Under the pieces are notes generated by a model. It was not told the origin of the DNA, made no database searches, and saw only the letters and a list, made by a program, of their open reading frames with translations. A program made the position numbers and the translations under genes. From Ursus arctos (Eukaryota > Chordata > Mammalia > Carnivora > Ursidae), in NCBI RefSeq assembly GCF_023065955.2, contig NW_026622985.1:203501-267500 (forward strand): a DNA stretch of 64,000 nt, in the 5' to 3' direction. Shown here one piece after another: positions 36,566-48,300 of this stretch. Each line of letters starts with the position of its first letter. Position 1 is the first letter of the stretch.

Positions 36566-37470
36566 ACGTCCCTAATTCTGTAGATGGTCTCTGTTTCTTT
36601 CTGGTCTGTGTTACTCTTGGAGTCTGTCTTCAATTACAGGATCCCCCTTCCTATTCTTGCAGGGTGGTTTAGCGGCCAAATCCTTTGAGTTTCTTTCTGT
36701 CCTGGAAGCTCTTTATCTCTGCTCCTATTCGGAATGACTCCTTGCTGGGTAAAGCGTTCTTGGCTCCATGTTTTTCTCACTTAGTACCATGACTCAATCA
36801 CACCAGCCCTTTCTGGTGTGCCAGGACTCTGTGGATAGGTATGTGGCTAGTCTAACGTGCTTACCCCTGTCGGTGAAGATCCTCTTGTCTCAAACTGCTT
36901 TCAGGATTTTCTCTTTCTGTCTGAAATTGCAAACGTCACTAGTATATGTTAGGGTATTCCTCTATTCTTATGGATTTGGGGAAGAGTCCTCTCTACCTCT
37001 TGGACTTGAATGCCTGTTTCCCTCCCAGATTAGGGAAGTTCTCAGCTATGATCTACACAGATAGATCTTCTGTCCCTCTGTGTCTTCTCCCTCGGGGCCA
37101 GAAGTAATTCCAATATTGTTTCCTTTTGTGGCATCACTGATTTTTCGACTCCTCCACCCATGGTCCATTCGTTGGCTTTCTCTCTTTTCCTCAGCTTCCT
37201 TCCTTTCCATCAGCTTGTCTTTGGTGTCACTGACTCTGTCTTCTCCTCATTGACCCTAGCCGTTACAGCATGCACATCCAATGTAGACTGCATCTCAGAG
37301 CCTTTGGAATTTGGGCCTGATTCGATTTCATTTCTGCACTATGAGAGTCTCTCGTGTCATTTATACTTTTTTCAAGCCCAGCTAGCAACTTTGTAATTGT
37401 CATCCTGAGTTCCAGCTGTGACTTCTTACTTAAAACCCTATGCATTAGATCAGTGGCAGAGAGTGTTACC

Positions 37471-37510
<40 letters not shown>

Positions 37511-38400
37511 GAATCCCTCCCTCTAGTCACTTTTCCCAGAGAAGAATGGATGGGGGAGAGAGAGATTAGGATCTCACGGGGTGGACAAAACAGGGTGAGC
37601 CACATGGTCCCGAGTATCTTTTGGTCTGTGTGTTGGAAGTCACTAAATCCCAAAATTGTAAAGAAAGCCAAACTCATATTATACAGAAATCAAATTGAAT
37701 GTAGCAACAGGAATCCAAAAATGAAGAATATATGTATAAAATGTCAATGTAAAAAATGAAAGTTAAGAAAATATTGAAAATTGAAGTGTTGCTAAAATTA
37801 AAAAAGGTAGTTGGAAAGGGAAAAAAGAAAAAAAAAACGAAATGGAAAATTTTGAATGGAGAGAGAAATGAATCATGAGAAAAAGCCTCGAGCTCTAGGT
37901 GCTATTTTCCCCTAGCGCTGGAGTTTGGCCGTCCTCTTTGGTCTGTAAACTTGCTGTTCACTTGTTCTTTCACCTCGTTTTCGGGGGGCAGGGGCCCAGT
38001 GCGCTGATTCTCAGGTGGTTTTGCCTGGACGGGGATGCACTGCCCCCGTCAGGGGGCCCGGTGGGGCTCAGGGTCAGCTGGTTGTTCTGTGTGCCTTGTG
38101 TGCCCAGAGGGCTTTCCTCACCTCTTGAGAGGGTGAGAATAAAAACGGCCGCCCGCATCTGTAGGCGTGGAGGTGTGATGCTGTTGTGCGCCAAGTTCTG
38201 TAGACTTCTGCGGTGCTCCCCACACCAAAGCTCCTTGGGGAAGGCGGAGGGTCACAGCATTCCTGTCCTTTGCAGGGCTCCCAGATGGAGAGCTTCTGAT
38301 CAAGTGGACTCCCCGTCAAGTGACTTCGTGCAAGGAGAGGGATCTCTCCCTTCTCCTCACTTGTGTCTGCAGCAGGAAGCGTAGGCACTGCTGTCACAAC
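36566..38400 (-). mobile_element. Old LINE-1 5' portion (ORF1 and 5' UTR), antisense
   Basis: The plus strand parallels the full-length L1 from the ORF1/ORF2 junction into the 5' UTR. 'CTGGTCTGTGTTACTCTTGG' corresponds to 26,980-27,000, 'CCTCTTGGACTTGAATGCCTG' to 27,377, and 'GATTAGGGAAGTTCTCAGCTA' to 27,412. It is heavily mutated, with a T-run at 37,479-37,505. The part after about 37,900 is GC-rich like an L1 5' UTR. The ORF1 coiled-coil region is reduced to a 60-codon open stretch at 37,263-37,445. Confidence 0.8.
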
Positions 38401-38584
38401 AACTGAACTGGAGGGTTATTAAGAATTGGGGCTGGCAGGGGCAGGGGGTCACTGCTGGAGGAGCCTGAGTGGTGTGGAGGGGCTATGCCCAGTGCCAAAG
38501 CCGCCAGTTGAGGCTCTGTCCATCCTGTAGCTTCCATGAGCACCCAGTGTGCTTTGGAAATGAGGAGGTTGTGGAATATAGGTG

Positions 38585-39130
38585 AGGTTCAGTGGGGTGG
38601 AATCCGAGCCGACGACCAGGAAGGAATTCTCGAGACGTCTTTGGTGCAAAATTGGTGGTTTATGACAGGACAGGTGGCAGAAAGAGCTGCTGCCCTGGCT
38701 TGTGAGGGCTGGCTGATGATAGACTATGGGGTTGGGGGAAGGTAAGGAAAAAGGGAGGTTGAGATAATCCTTGCATATGTTAAAGAAGACTCACAAGGTA
38801 CAGAGGCCCTGCCATTGTCTAGGGAAGGTGGTTTTGCCCTCTAGCAAGGCATGAACATTAAGACGGTTGGGAACTTCCTGGAGGCTGCAGATTATAAGGA
38901 CATTTCGTTGTATCTGCTTTCCCTTCAGGAAGCTAAGTTATTGATAGAAATGCTTGGTTCTTGTAAACTGCTAAGACATTGGGAAACTGAGGGAGACTTA
39001 AGTCTTGCAGGATTGTGGTGTCTATAGGTTAACTCTTTCTTTGTCCTTTAGGGCAGCCAGGAGTGCCTGAGGAATGTCACGTACACCCCATGGTGGGGGG
39101 TGGGTGTGGGGTGTCAGTTCCGGCTTTGTC
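38585..39130 (-). repeat. Possible carnivore LTR fragment
   Basis: The series 'GTGCAAAATTGGTGGTTTAT', 'GGTGGCAGAAAGAGCTGCTG', 'CACAAGGTACAGAGGCCCTG' and 'TGAACATTAAGACGGTTGGG' resembles a dispersed repeat I associate with carnivore endogenous LTRs. No internal retroviral genes are present. Strand and boundaries are approximate. Confidence 0.35.
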
Positions 39131-39477
39131 CTCAGCTAGCCTTCTCTTCCCTCCTCAGTAAAGGTCCCTCCTGTTCACAGAGGTTCAAGCAGTTCTTGCT
39201 GTTGCCACCTAGTGGACATAGGGATGAACACATTCAGGTCATGTCTGTGACTCACTGACCTGAGCTGCCATGAGAGGTTGGTTCCTTCCTGGGAGGAGAG
39301 GGCCCAAAAAGGATGGACCCAGAGCAAGCAGACAAGTGTGGCCCGGCCGACGCCCCTCTGCTGGCCTGGAAGCAGGACCTGGTTGCTCTACTTAGAAGCT
39401 GAGTTCTAGAGCAGGAGGGGCTGGAGTGGATGGGGTGTGTCCTGGGATGGGGTCTGGATGAGGGGTGTTCCAGGGCG

Positions 39478-39479
<2 letters not shown>

Positions 39480-39522
<43 letters not shown>
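39480..39522. repeat. (TG)n microsatellite
   Basis: About 21 uninterrupted TG dinucleotides. Read in frame, they account for the poly-(Cys-Val) and poly-(His-Thr) stretches of overlapping chance ORFs. Confidence 0.97.
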
Positions 39523-39525
<3 letters not shown>

Positions 39526-40822
39526 TGGGGCAGGGATGCTTGTGGAGGGAGGATCCATGAGGGCAGTATGGACAGGCTCTTCCCTGCTTCATGGGTCCCG
39601 CCCAGGTAGCCTGATGGCCTCACTGCTGGCTTGTCTTCCTCATGATTTCAGGGTTCCTCTCTAGTCTCCGGGGACCCTCCTTTCCCGAGCAAGTCTCCAC
39701 GGAAAGAAAGAGAGTATAGATAGAGGACCCTGCAGCCAATACTGCAACAATGGGACTAAAGTGTGTTCCAGAAATTGTGCTTTTAGGAAACAGTCCTAAA
39801 GCCAAAGAGATTTACGGCACATTGTACCCTTCACTTTAAGGATGAGACTCAAAGAATTGGAGAGGTCTCAATTGTTCGGCAAGTGGTGCTGCTAAGTAAA
39901 TGATGTGTAGCCCCTGAAAATGCAGAAGGGGACAGGAGAGGAGTAGCAGTGCCTGTCCACTGTGGGGACCTCAGGCCGAACAAGAGCCCAGCTGTGAAAC
40001 CCTCCCTGCCCCACCCTGTCCCACACACAGGCAAACCCCCTCCCCCGCACACACTCACCCATACACTCCGAGAGAAAGGACTGGAAGAGGGACGCCATGC
40101 GTTATGGGCTATCATGGTAGAAGGTAGAAGGAATGTGTCTTCCTTTCTTCATATTTACATCACTATTTTACTAACAAAACGTAATCTGGCTAAAACCTTA
40201 GAGAACCTTTTAATTACCTGATATGTTTGTAATAAAGAGGAAGATTTAATATGCAGTCTCAATATTTTTATAATATGCACATTAGAATCATTGAAACCTG
40301 GCCTATCCTGGAAAATGAAAGATTTTGCAGGTGTCTCATGGACCCAGGTATTTCTGGCTCTTGGGTCACACTTACAAAAGGGAAGCCTATCCCAGATCAT
40401 GAAAACATTTCATTTTGGGGCTTCACCTGCGCAGTATTGTATCAGGAATATTCCTTTGTAGTAAAATGGTGGGGTTTTTTTGTTTCTGTTTTTGTGTGTT
40501 TGTTTGTTTGTTAAGAGAAAGAAACCTGAAAAAAATAAATGAATCACTCATAGGTTACGTAGCTAGATAGAAAAAGGCCACACTGTCTGATCCCACACAC
40601 ATGAAAACCCAGAAGAAGTAACTCACAGAGGCAGAGAGGGGAGCTGTGGCTGCAGGGACTGTGCTGAGAGAATGAGCAGTATCTGACGAGTGGCACGGGA
40701 GTCTCCTGGAGGGAAATATTGTAGAAGGACAAGGTTGTGAAACACTCTGTATCGAATGACACCTGGATGTACAATTTAAAAGGATCAGAGTAAAATTCCA
40801 TGAAAACTCAATTTATCTTTAT

Positions 40823-41938
40823 TTATAGACCAGAATATATTAAGCTATGAAATAGGTGCATGAACAACGCAAAAATTAGAAACACTGGAATGACAGGGGA
40901 GGGAAAGCCATCCTTTGGGGATTCAGCGAGCAGGAACTGCTGCTCCGGGGCCGAGGCCAGTTGCTCCACTGAGAGAAATGGTTGCCAGCACCCTCCGGCA
41001 ACCCCGATAATTGGTGCTGTAGCCTGCTTGGACTCCGGGGCTGCCAAAGGTGCAGGTGGCTCTTGAAGCTGCTGACAGGGAGTGAGAGCTCTGTGTATAT
41101 CCTCCGCTGGCTCTGACAGGGCAAGGGGCATCAGGGGCCCTTCAGGGACCTCCATAGCTAGTGCTGCAGCGTGCGCGGGCGCCCAGGCTGCCATAGATGC
41201 CAGTGGCTCTTGCAGCGCATGACCGTTCATCAGGGCTGTGAGTGTAACCTCCGTTGGCTCTGACAGGGCAGGTGGCATCAGGGGCCCTTCAGGGACCTCC
41301 ATAGCTAGTGCTGCAGCGTGCGCGGGCGCCCAGGCTGCCATAGATGCCAGTGGCTCTTGCAGCGCATGACCGTTCGTCAGAGCTGTGAGTGTAACCTCCG
41401 TTGGCTCTGACAGGACAGGTGGCATCAGGGGCCCTTCAGGGACCTCCATAGCTAGTGCTGCAGTGTGCGCGGGCACCGAGGCTGCACAAGGTGCAGGGGG
41501 GTCTTCAAGCTCCCGACAGGGAGTCAGAGCTGTGAGTATATCCTGCCGTGGCTCTGAAATGGGAGGTGTCATCACGGGTTCTTCAGGGACCTCCATGGCT
41601 GGTGCTGGGGCCTGCTGAGGCTCCTGGCTTTCCAAAGGCGCAGGTGACTCTTGCACGTCCTCACGGTGGATCAGAGCTCTGACCACCAGCTGCACTGGGC
41701 CCGACATGGCAGGTGACGTCCCTGCTCTTTTGAGTTGCTGAGCTCCAGCAGCAGTGTTGGGATTTTCCAGCTCAGGCTCTGAAGCTGCAGCAGGCACCAC
41801 AGTGGGAGCTGGGACTAGCTTTCGGCGCGATTCTGGATCTCGCTCTGGGGCTGCTGCTGTCGCTCCAAGAAGAGAAAGTATGGTCATCATGATTGTCTTT
41901 CCATGTCCCTTCCAAATGAAGGCAACTTTGCCCACCAC
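40823..41938 (-). pseudogene. RalGDS-like linker exon with 49-residue repeats (371 codons open)
   Basis: This is the longest non-repeat open frame in the window. It is rich in Pro, Glu and Ala ('PAPTVVPAAASEPELENP'), like the proline/glutamate-rich linker between the REM and RasGEF domains of RalGDS and RGL4. Residues about 150-300 contain consecutive 147-bp (49-residue) repeats built around 'ALAMEVPEGPLMPPALSEP', two of them nearly identical. A plausible splice acceptor (TTGGAGCGACAG) lies just inside the frame near 41,858, so the ATG at 41,938 may not be used. The REM exon lies about 180 bp upstream on the same strand, in correct gene order. After 'SVEQLASAPEQQ' the frame ends in a hydrophobic, intron-like tail and I find no RasGEF catalytic domain, so any product would be truncated. 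Confidence 0.6.
41045..41490 (-). repeat. 147-bp in-frame tandem repeat within the linker exon
   Basis: 'CCATAGATGCCAGTGGCTCT' recurs at 41,191 and 41,338, exactly 147 bp apart, and the flanking copies are more diverged. The period is a multiple of three, so expansion and contraction keep the frame. Confidence 0.9.
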
Positions 41939-42119
41939 TCAATATTGTTTGAGTCTAAGAACCCGTCCCTGGGTGGTCTCCCCAAACTGTAGCCCATGGG
42001 GACAGTGATCTGAGACCACTCCTTGCTCCCAGCCACACTGCAGTCTGTGGAGGCTTGCTCTGTGTGGCCCACTCTCTCCCCTCCACAGACCTCCATCAGT
42101 CACCCCCAGTCCTCCTCAC

Positions 42120-42313
42120 CCCCAGCCTCCAGCTCAGCGGGCTCGAGGTGTCGCAGCCGAGAGAGGAGGAGCCAGGCACGTTGCTCCAGGTCTGAGCCTG
42201 GCACGTTGAGCCCTACGTATGCCAGTAGTGTCTTTAGGCAGGGAAATTCTGGGGGCTGGAAGAAATCTTCAGGGTAGTGGCCCAGTCAGGTGCCCAGGAT
42301 GGAGGAGATGGCC
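42120..42313 (-). pseudogene. RalGDS-like REM-domain exon with in-frame stop
   Basis: The minus strand shows acceptor CTGTCCCCAG and donor GTGAGG bounding 194 bases. Translated, it reads 'AISSILGT', a stop (TGA at 42,286-42,288), then 'LGHYPEDFFQPPEFPCLKTL', 'LAYVGLNVPGSDLEQRAWLL' and 'LSRLRHLEPAELEAG'. This matches the C-terminal half of the RasGEF N-terminal (REM) domain of RalGDS ('ISSILGTWLDQY', 'PPDFPCLKQLVAYVQLNMPG' from memory of the human protein). The stop replaces the family's conserved tryptophan (TGG to TGA). Intact splice sites argue for a duplicated gene piece rather than a processed copy. The linker exon follows about 180 bp downstream, as in the parent gene. Confidence 0.82.
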
Positions 42314-43362
42314 CTGGGGACAGACAGGTGGGCAGAGGAGTCAGAGGACAGCGCACCTCCCACACGGATGCCCCAGGGAACCCCTGTGGGAACCTGGGCC
42401 CCTGGGTCCCCGGCTCCCGGCTATCAGAGCCCATTCCTACTCCATGTCCACCTTTGGGCTGACCCAAAGCCTCTGTGAGTGGGAGCCCTTGACCCCTGGT
42501 GTGACCATTTCTGTCCTCCAAGCGGAAGCTGGACGCCCTGCTCAGTCTCCCTGCCCACTTGCCGCGTGACTTCCACTGCATGTGGGCAGGGAGGGGTGGC
42601 GTGTCTGCCGTGGTCTTTGCCCTCAGGGCACACTAGTGCTCTGTGACTGTCCAACCAAGGAGGGAACAAAGGGACTCTGTCCCATCCCTGGCCTTCCCAG
42701 GACCCTCCCAATACCTCCCACTTCCCCTCCCGTGCCTACGTGCTGCCTCGTTCAGTAGGTGCCAGGAGAGGGTGTCCTTCCGTGGACGCTAATCTCCCAC
42801 TGGGTGGGGGATGTCCAGTCCCCGAGCTCTCCCTGGGTCTCCTGAGTACCTGCTGAGCACCCAGTGTCGACGTTCCACCAGATGTGTGGAAGCCATGCCC
42901 TTTGTTCTGGGTCCCAGGATTGGGGTAGAGACAGGGCTGGGAGGCGGCGGGGATGGGGAATGACTCTGTCAGGGGCTGAGGCTGCCCTCCAGCCCCCTCT
43001 GCTCTCCCACAGTGCCCACAGCCCACCCAGGGCTCCTCAGGACCCCTTTCCTCTTCTGCAGAAGCAGCTCTCAGACCTGGACCCTCTCACAGGAATTGCA
43101 GATGTGTGGGATGAGGGTCCAGCAGCCCCCAGAACACAGTCCCCTCACTGCCCTCTCGAAGAAGGAAGGGCCCTCTGCATTAGCCAAAGCTCACTCACAT
43201 GCCCCGCTGCTCGCGGGCTCCGCCGATCTCGTCCCAGGAAGAGAGGACGCATCCGTAGCTAGAGGAGGCCAGAGGGGTGGGGGGGCGATCAGATGAAATG
43301 CCCTGTTACCCCCTCCCTCTCATCATACCTAGGGTCACTGTCTGACTGCCGACTAGAATGGA
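42314..43362. other. GC-rich flank, no further exon identified
   Basis: I searched by eye on the minus strand for the preceding RalGDS exons (the 'FLCTYRAFTTTQQVLDLL' region) and did not find them. A minus-strand ATG near 43,253 followed by GTGAGT could be an exon but has no recognisable similarity. The satellite starts at the right edge of this stretch. Confidence 0.45.
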
Positions 43363-43365
43363 GCG

Positions 43366-45306
43366 CTAACCGTAACCCTAGATCGGCCACCAAGGGGCCC
43401 CTCCCAAGGGGTCTGGCGCCGCAACGCCAGGGATTGGGGACCCCCGAGCCCCATTGCCGCACTCACGCTGCCACCCCGCCACCACCTGGGCCGCTAGGGG
43501 CGCCACCGGTCATTCAGGGCGGGAGAAGGGGCAGGGCCCTCCGAGCCCCCTTCGAGCTTCGAAGGCCCCTCGCCCCAAAACGCTTGGGCCCACGCTCCCG
43601 CTCGCCAGCGCCCTCAACCTCGGCCCGCTCCTCCGCTCGCCGCGCAGCTTGAGAAGCAGGCATGCTGGCCTCCTGGGGGCTAACCCTAACCCTAGGTAGG
43701 CCCTCGAGGGGCCTATTCAAGGGGCCTGGCGCCGCAACACCGGGGATTGGGGACCCCCGAGCCCCAGCGCCGGACTCACCCTGCTGCCCCACCGCCACTT
43801 GGGCCGCTAGGGGTGCGGCCGGTCATTCAGGGCGGGAAAACGGGCAGGGTCCTCCGAGCCCCCGATTACCTTCGAAGGCCCCCTGGGCCAAAACGCTTGG
43901 GCTCACGCTCCGCCTCGACAGTGCCCTCACCTCGACCAGCCCCTCCACTCGACGCAGAGCAGGCGGATCAGGCCTGCTGGCCTCCTTGGTGCTAACCCTC
44001 ACTCTAGGTCGGCCCCCGGGGGGCCCCTCCCAAGGGGCCTAGCGCCCAAATGCCTGCGATTGAAGACCCCCGAGCCCCAGCGCCGAGCTCTCCGTGCCGC
44101 CCCGCCGCCACCCGGGCCACTAGTGGTACCGCTGGTCATTCAGGACCGGAGAACGGGCAGGGCCCTCCGAGCCTCCTGGGACCTTCGAAGGCCCCTGGAG
44201 CCAAAACGCTAGGGCCCACCCTCCCCCTCGTGAGCGCAATCACCTCGGCCCGCCCCTCCGCTCACCGCACCGCTGGCGGATCGTGCCTGCCGGCCTCCTT
44301 GGGGCTAACACTAACCATAGGTCGGTCCCCGAGGGGCACCTCACAACTGGTCTGGCGTAGCAACACCGGGGATTGGGGACCCCGGAGCCCCAGCGCCGGA
44401 ATCACGCTGCTGCCCCGCCGCCACCCTGCGCTCAGGGCGCCGCCGGTCATTCAGGGCGGGAGTACAGGCAGGGCCCTCCGAGCCCCCGAAGACCTTCGAA
44501 GGCCCCCCCGCGCCAAAACGCTTGGGCCCACGCTCCCGCTCTCCAGCGCCCTCACCTTGGCCCACCCCTCCGCTCGCTGCACAGCTGGCGGATCAGGGCT
44601 GCCGGCCTCATAGGGGCTAACCCTAACCCTAGGTTTGCCCCCGAGGGGCCTATCCCAAGGGGTTTCGCACCAAAACGCCAGGGATTGGGGACCCTTGAGC
44701 TCCAGCGCCGGATTCACCGTGCCGCCCCGCCGCCACCCGGGCTGCTAGGGGCGCCCCCGGTCATTCAGGGCGGGAGAACGGGCAGGGCCCTCTGAGCCCA
44801 CAGCAAACTTCGAAGGCCCCCCGCCCAAAAACGCTTGGGCCCAAGCTCGCTCGCCAGCACCTTCATGTCGGCCCGCCCCTCTGCTTGCGGCACACCCGGC
44901 GGATCCGGCCTGCCGTCCTCCTGGGGCTAACCCTCACTCTAGGTCGGCCCCCGGGGGGCCCCTCCCAAGGGGTCTGGAGCCCAAACGCCGGGGATTGGGG
45001 AACCGAGACGGAGTGCCGGACTTTACCCGCAGCCCCATGGGGTCTTGGGCCACCATGCCAGGGATCCTGGACGTCGTAGCCCCAGGGCCGGACTCACCCT
45101 GCAGCCCCCTGGCACCCGGGCTACTAGGGGCGCCGCCGGTCATTCAGGCAGGAGAAGGGGCAGGGCCCTCTGAGCCCCTGACCTCCTTCGAAGGCCCCCG
45201 CGCCATAACCTGTGGGCCCGCGGTCCCGCTCGCCAGCTCCGTCCCCTCGGCCCGCCCCACCGCGCACCACACAGCCAGGGGATTGGGCCTGACGGCCTCC
45301 TGGGGG
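43366..45306. repeat. Left part of the satellite: heterogeneous 'A' monomers
   Basis: The first six intervals form a distinct group, with the CCCTCACTCTAGG or CCCTAACCCTAGG box and 'GGCGGATC(A/C)GGCCTGC(C/T)GGCC' just before it. The sixth (44,925-45,307) is about 71 bp longer than the norm because the 'GGGATTGGGGA...CGCAGCCCC' segment is followed by a second, E-type 'GGGATCCTGGACGTCGTAG' segment. Confidence 0.8.
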
Positions 45307-48300
45307 CTAACGCAAACCCTAGGTGGGTCCCCAAGGGGCCCATCCCAAGGGGCTTGGCGCCCCAACGCCGGGGATTGGGAACCTCCAAATCCCAGCGCTG
45401 GACTCACCCTGCAGCCCCCCGCCACCCGGGCCGCTTGGGGCGCCGCCGGTCATTCAGGGGGGGAGAACAGGTAGGGCCCTCCGAGCTCCCGGCGAGCTTC
45501 GAAGGCCCCCTGCGCCAAAACACTTGGGCCCACGCTCCCGCTCTCCAGCGCCCTCCCCTTGGCCCGCCCCCCTGCTCGCCACAGCGCCAATGGATCCTGC
45601 CTGCCGGCCTCCTGGGGGCTAATCCTAACCCTAGTTCGGCCCCCAAGGGGCCCCTCCCAAGGGGCCTGGCACCGCAACCCCAGGGATTGGGACCCCCGAG
45701 CCCCAGCGCTGGACTCACCCTCCGCCCCACCGCCACCCAGGCTTGGCGCCGCCGATCATTCAGAGCGGGAGAACGTGCAGGGCACTCCGAGCCCCTGACG
45801 ACATTCCAAGGCCCCCCGCACCAAAATGCTTGGGCCCACGCTCCAACTCCTCAGCGCCCTCAGCTCGGCCTGCCCCTCCACTCGCCGCACATCCAGCAGA
45901 TAGGGCTTGCCGGCCTCCTGGGGGCTAACCCTAACTCTAGGTGGGCTCCTTAGGGGCCCCTCGCAAGGGGCCTGGCACCCCAACGCCTGGGATTGGGGAC
46001 CCGAGACCCAGCGCTGGACTCACCCTCCGCCCCACCGCCACCCGGGCCGTTATTGGCGCTGCCGGTCATTCAGGCGGTAAAAGGGCCAGGGCCCTACAAG
46101 CCCCTGACGACCTTCAAAGGCCCCCCCAGCGCCAAAACTTGTGGGCCCACGGTCCCGCTCGCCAGCTCCCTCCCCTGGCCCGCCGCAACGCGCGCTACAC
46201 AGCCAGGGGATTGGGCCTGATGGCCTCCTGGGGACTAAGCCAAACAGTAGGTGGGTCCCCGAGGGGCCCATCCCAAGGTGCTTGGCATCCCAACACCAGG
46301 GACTGGGGACCCGAGACCCAGCGCCGGATTCAACCTGCAGCCCCCCACCCCCTGGGCCGTTAGGGGGCCCGCCGGTTATTCAGGGGGGGAGAACGGGCAG
46401 GGCCCTTGGAGCCACCAGCGACCTTGGAAGGCCCCCTGCGCCAAAATGTTTGGGCCCAGGCTTCTGCTCGCCAGCACCCTCACTCCGCCCGCCCCTCCAC
46501 TCGCCGCACAGCCGGCATTTCGGGCCTGCCGGCATCCTGCTTGCTAACCCTAACCCTAGGTCAGTCCCCGAGAGGCCCCTGACAAGGGGCCCGGGGATGC
46601 AACGCTGGGGATTGGGGACCCCTGAGCCCCAGGGCCAAACTAACACTGCTGCCCCTCCACCACCTGGGCCACTAGGGGCGCTGCTGCTCATTCGGGGCAG
46701 GAGAACTCACAGGGCCCTCCCAGCACCCCCGACCGTCGATGCACCCGCTCCCCAAAGCGCTTGGGCCCACGTTCCCACTAGTCAGCGCCCTCACCTCAAC
46801 CCGCCCCTCCGCTCGAAACACAGCAGGCGGATCGGACCTGCTGTACTCCTGGAGGCTAATCCTAACCCTAGGTCGGTCCCCGAAGGGCCCATCCCAAGGG
46901 GCTTGGCGCCCCAACGCTGGGAACCTCCGAACCCCAGCACTGGACTCACCCTGCAGCCCCCCGCCACCCGGGCCGCTAGGGGCGCCGCCAGTCATTCAGG
47001 GTCGAACGGGTAGGGCCCTCCGAGCCCCTGACGACATTCGAAGGACCCCAGCACCAAAACGCTTGGGCCCACGCTCCCACTCCTCAGCGCCCTCAGCTCA
47101 GCCTGCCCCTCCGCTCGCCGCACATCCAGCAGATAGGGCTTGCCGGCCTCCTGGGGGCTAACCCTAACTCTAGGTGGGCTCCTGAGGGGCACCTCCCAAA
47201 GGGCCTGGCGCCCAAACTCCGGGGATTAGGGACCCGAGACAGAGCGCTGGACTGTACCCGCAGCCCCCCCGCCACCTGGGCCGCTAGGGGCGCTGCCGGT
47301 CATTCAGGCGGGAGAAGGGGCAGGGCCCTCCGAGCCCCCGCCGACCTTCGATGGCCCCCCCGCCCCAAAGCGCTTGGGCCCACGTTCCCACTTGTCAGCG
47401 CCCTCACCTCAACCTGCCCCTCCGCTCGAAACACCGCAGGCGGATTGGACCTGCCGGCCTCCTGGGGGCTAAGCTGAACCCTAGGTGGGTACCCGAGGGG
47501 CCCCTCCCAAGGGGCTTGGCGACCCAACGCCGGGGATTGGGAACCACTGAACCCCAGCTGTTAAATCAGCCTGCAGCCCCCCGCCACTCCGGCCGCTAGG
47601 GGCGCCGCCGGTCATTCAGGCGGGAGAAGGGGCAGGGCCCTCCTAGCCCCTGAGGACCTTTGAAGGCCCCCACGCCAAAACTTGTGGGTCCACGGTCCCG
47701 CTCGCCAGCTCTGTCTCATCGGCCCGCCCCACCGCGTGCCACACAGCCAGGGGATTGGGCCTGACGGCCTCCTGGGGGCTAACGCAAACCCTAGGTGGGT
47801 CCCCGAGGGGCCCATCCCAAGGGGCTTGGCGCCCCAACGTCGGGAATTGGGAACCTCCAAACCCCAGTGCTGGACTCACCCTGCAGCCCCCCGCCACCCG
47901 GGCCGCTTCAGCCGCCGCCGGTCATTCAGGGGGGAGAACGGGCAGGGCCCTCTGAGCCCCCAGCGACCTTCGAAGGCCCCCCGCGCCAAAATGTTTGGGC
48001 CCAGGCTTCTGCTTGCCAGCGCCCTCACTCCGCCCGCCCCTCCACTCACCGCACAGCCGGCATTTCGGGCCTGCCGGCATTCTGCTTGCTAACCCTAACC
48101 CTAGGTCAGTCCCCGAGAGTCCACTGACAAGGGGCCTGGGGCTGCAACGCTGGGGATTGGGGACCCCCGAACCCCAGGGCCAAACTAACACTGCTGCCGT
48201 CCACCACCTGGGCCACTAGGGGCGCTGTCTCTCATTCAGGGCTGGAGAAGTGGCAGGGCCTTCCAAGCCCCCTTCGACATTCGATGGACCCCTGCCCCAA

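Larger units (their letters stand above)
38401..40822. other. Unique-looking DNA with possible LTR, no gene assigned
   Basis: No exon is recognisable. The stretch holds a possible LTR fragment (38,585-39,130), a (TG)n tract (39,480-39,522) and a TTTG-rich patch near 40,470-40,515. Confidence 0.45.

Noticed and set aside
37899..38397. 161-codon plus and 107-codon minus ORFs
   Set aside because: The region looks like a decayed L1 5' UTR and the ORFs have no recognisable domain.
39252..39664. ORFs with poly-(His-Thr) or poly-(Cys-Val)
   Set aside because: They are produced by the (TG)n microsatellite at 39,480-39,522.
43200..43253. Minus-strand ATG followed by GTGAGT as a RalGDS first exon
   Set aside because: The encoded 'MRPLFLGRDRRSPRAAG' has no similarity I can recognise to the family's N-terminus, so I could not support it.
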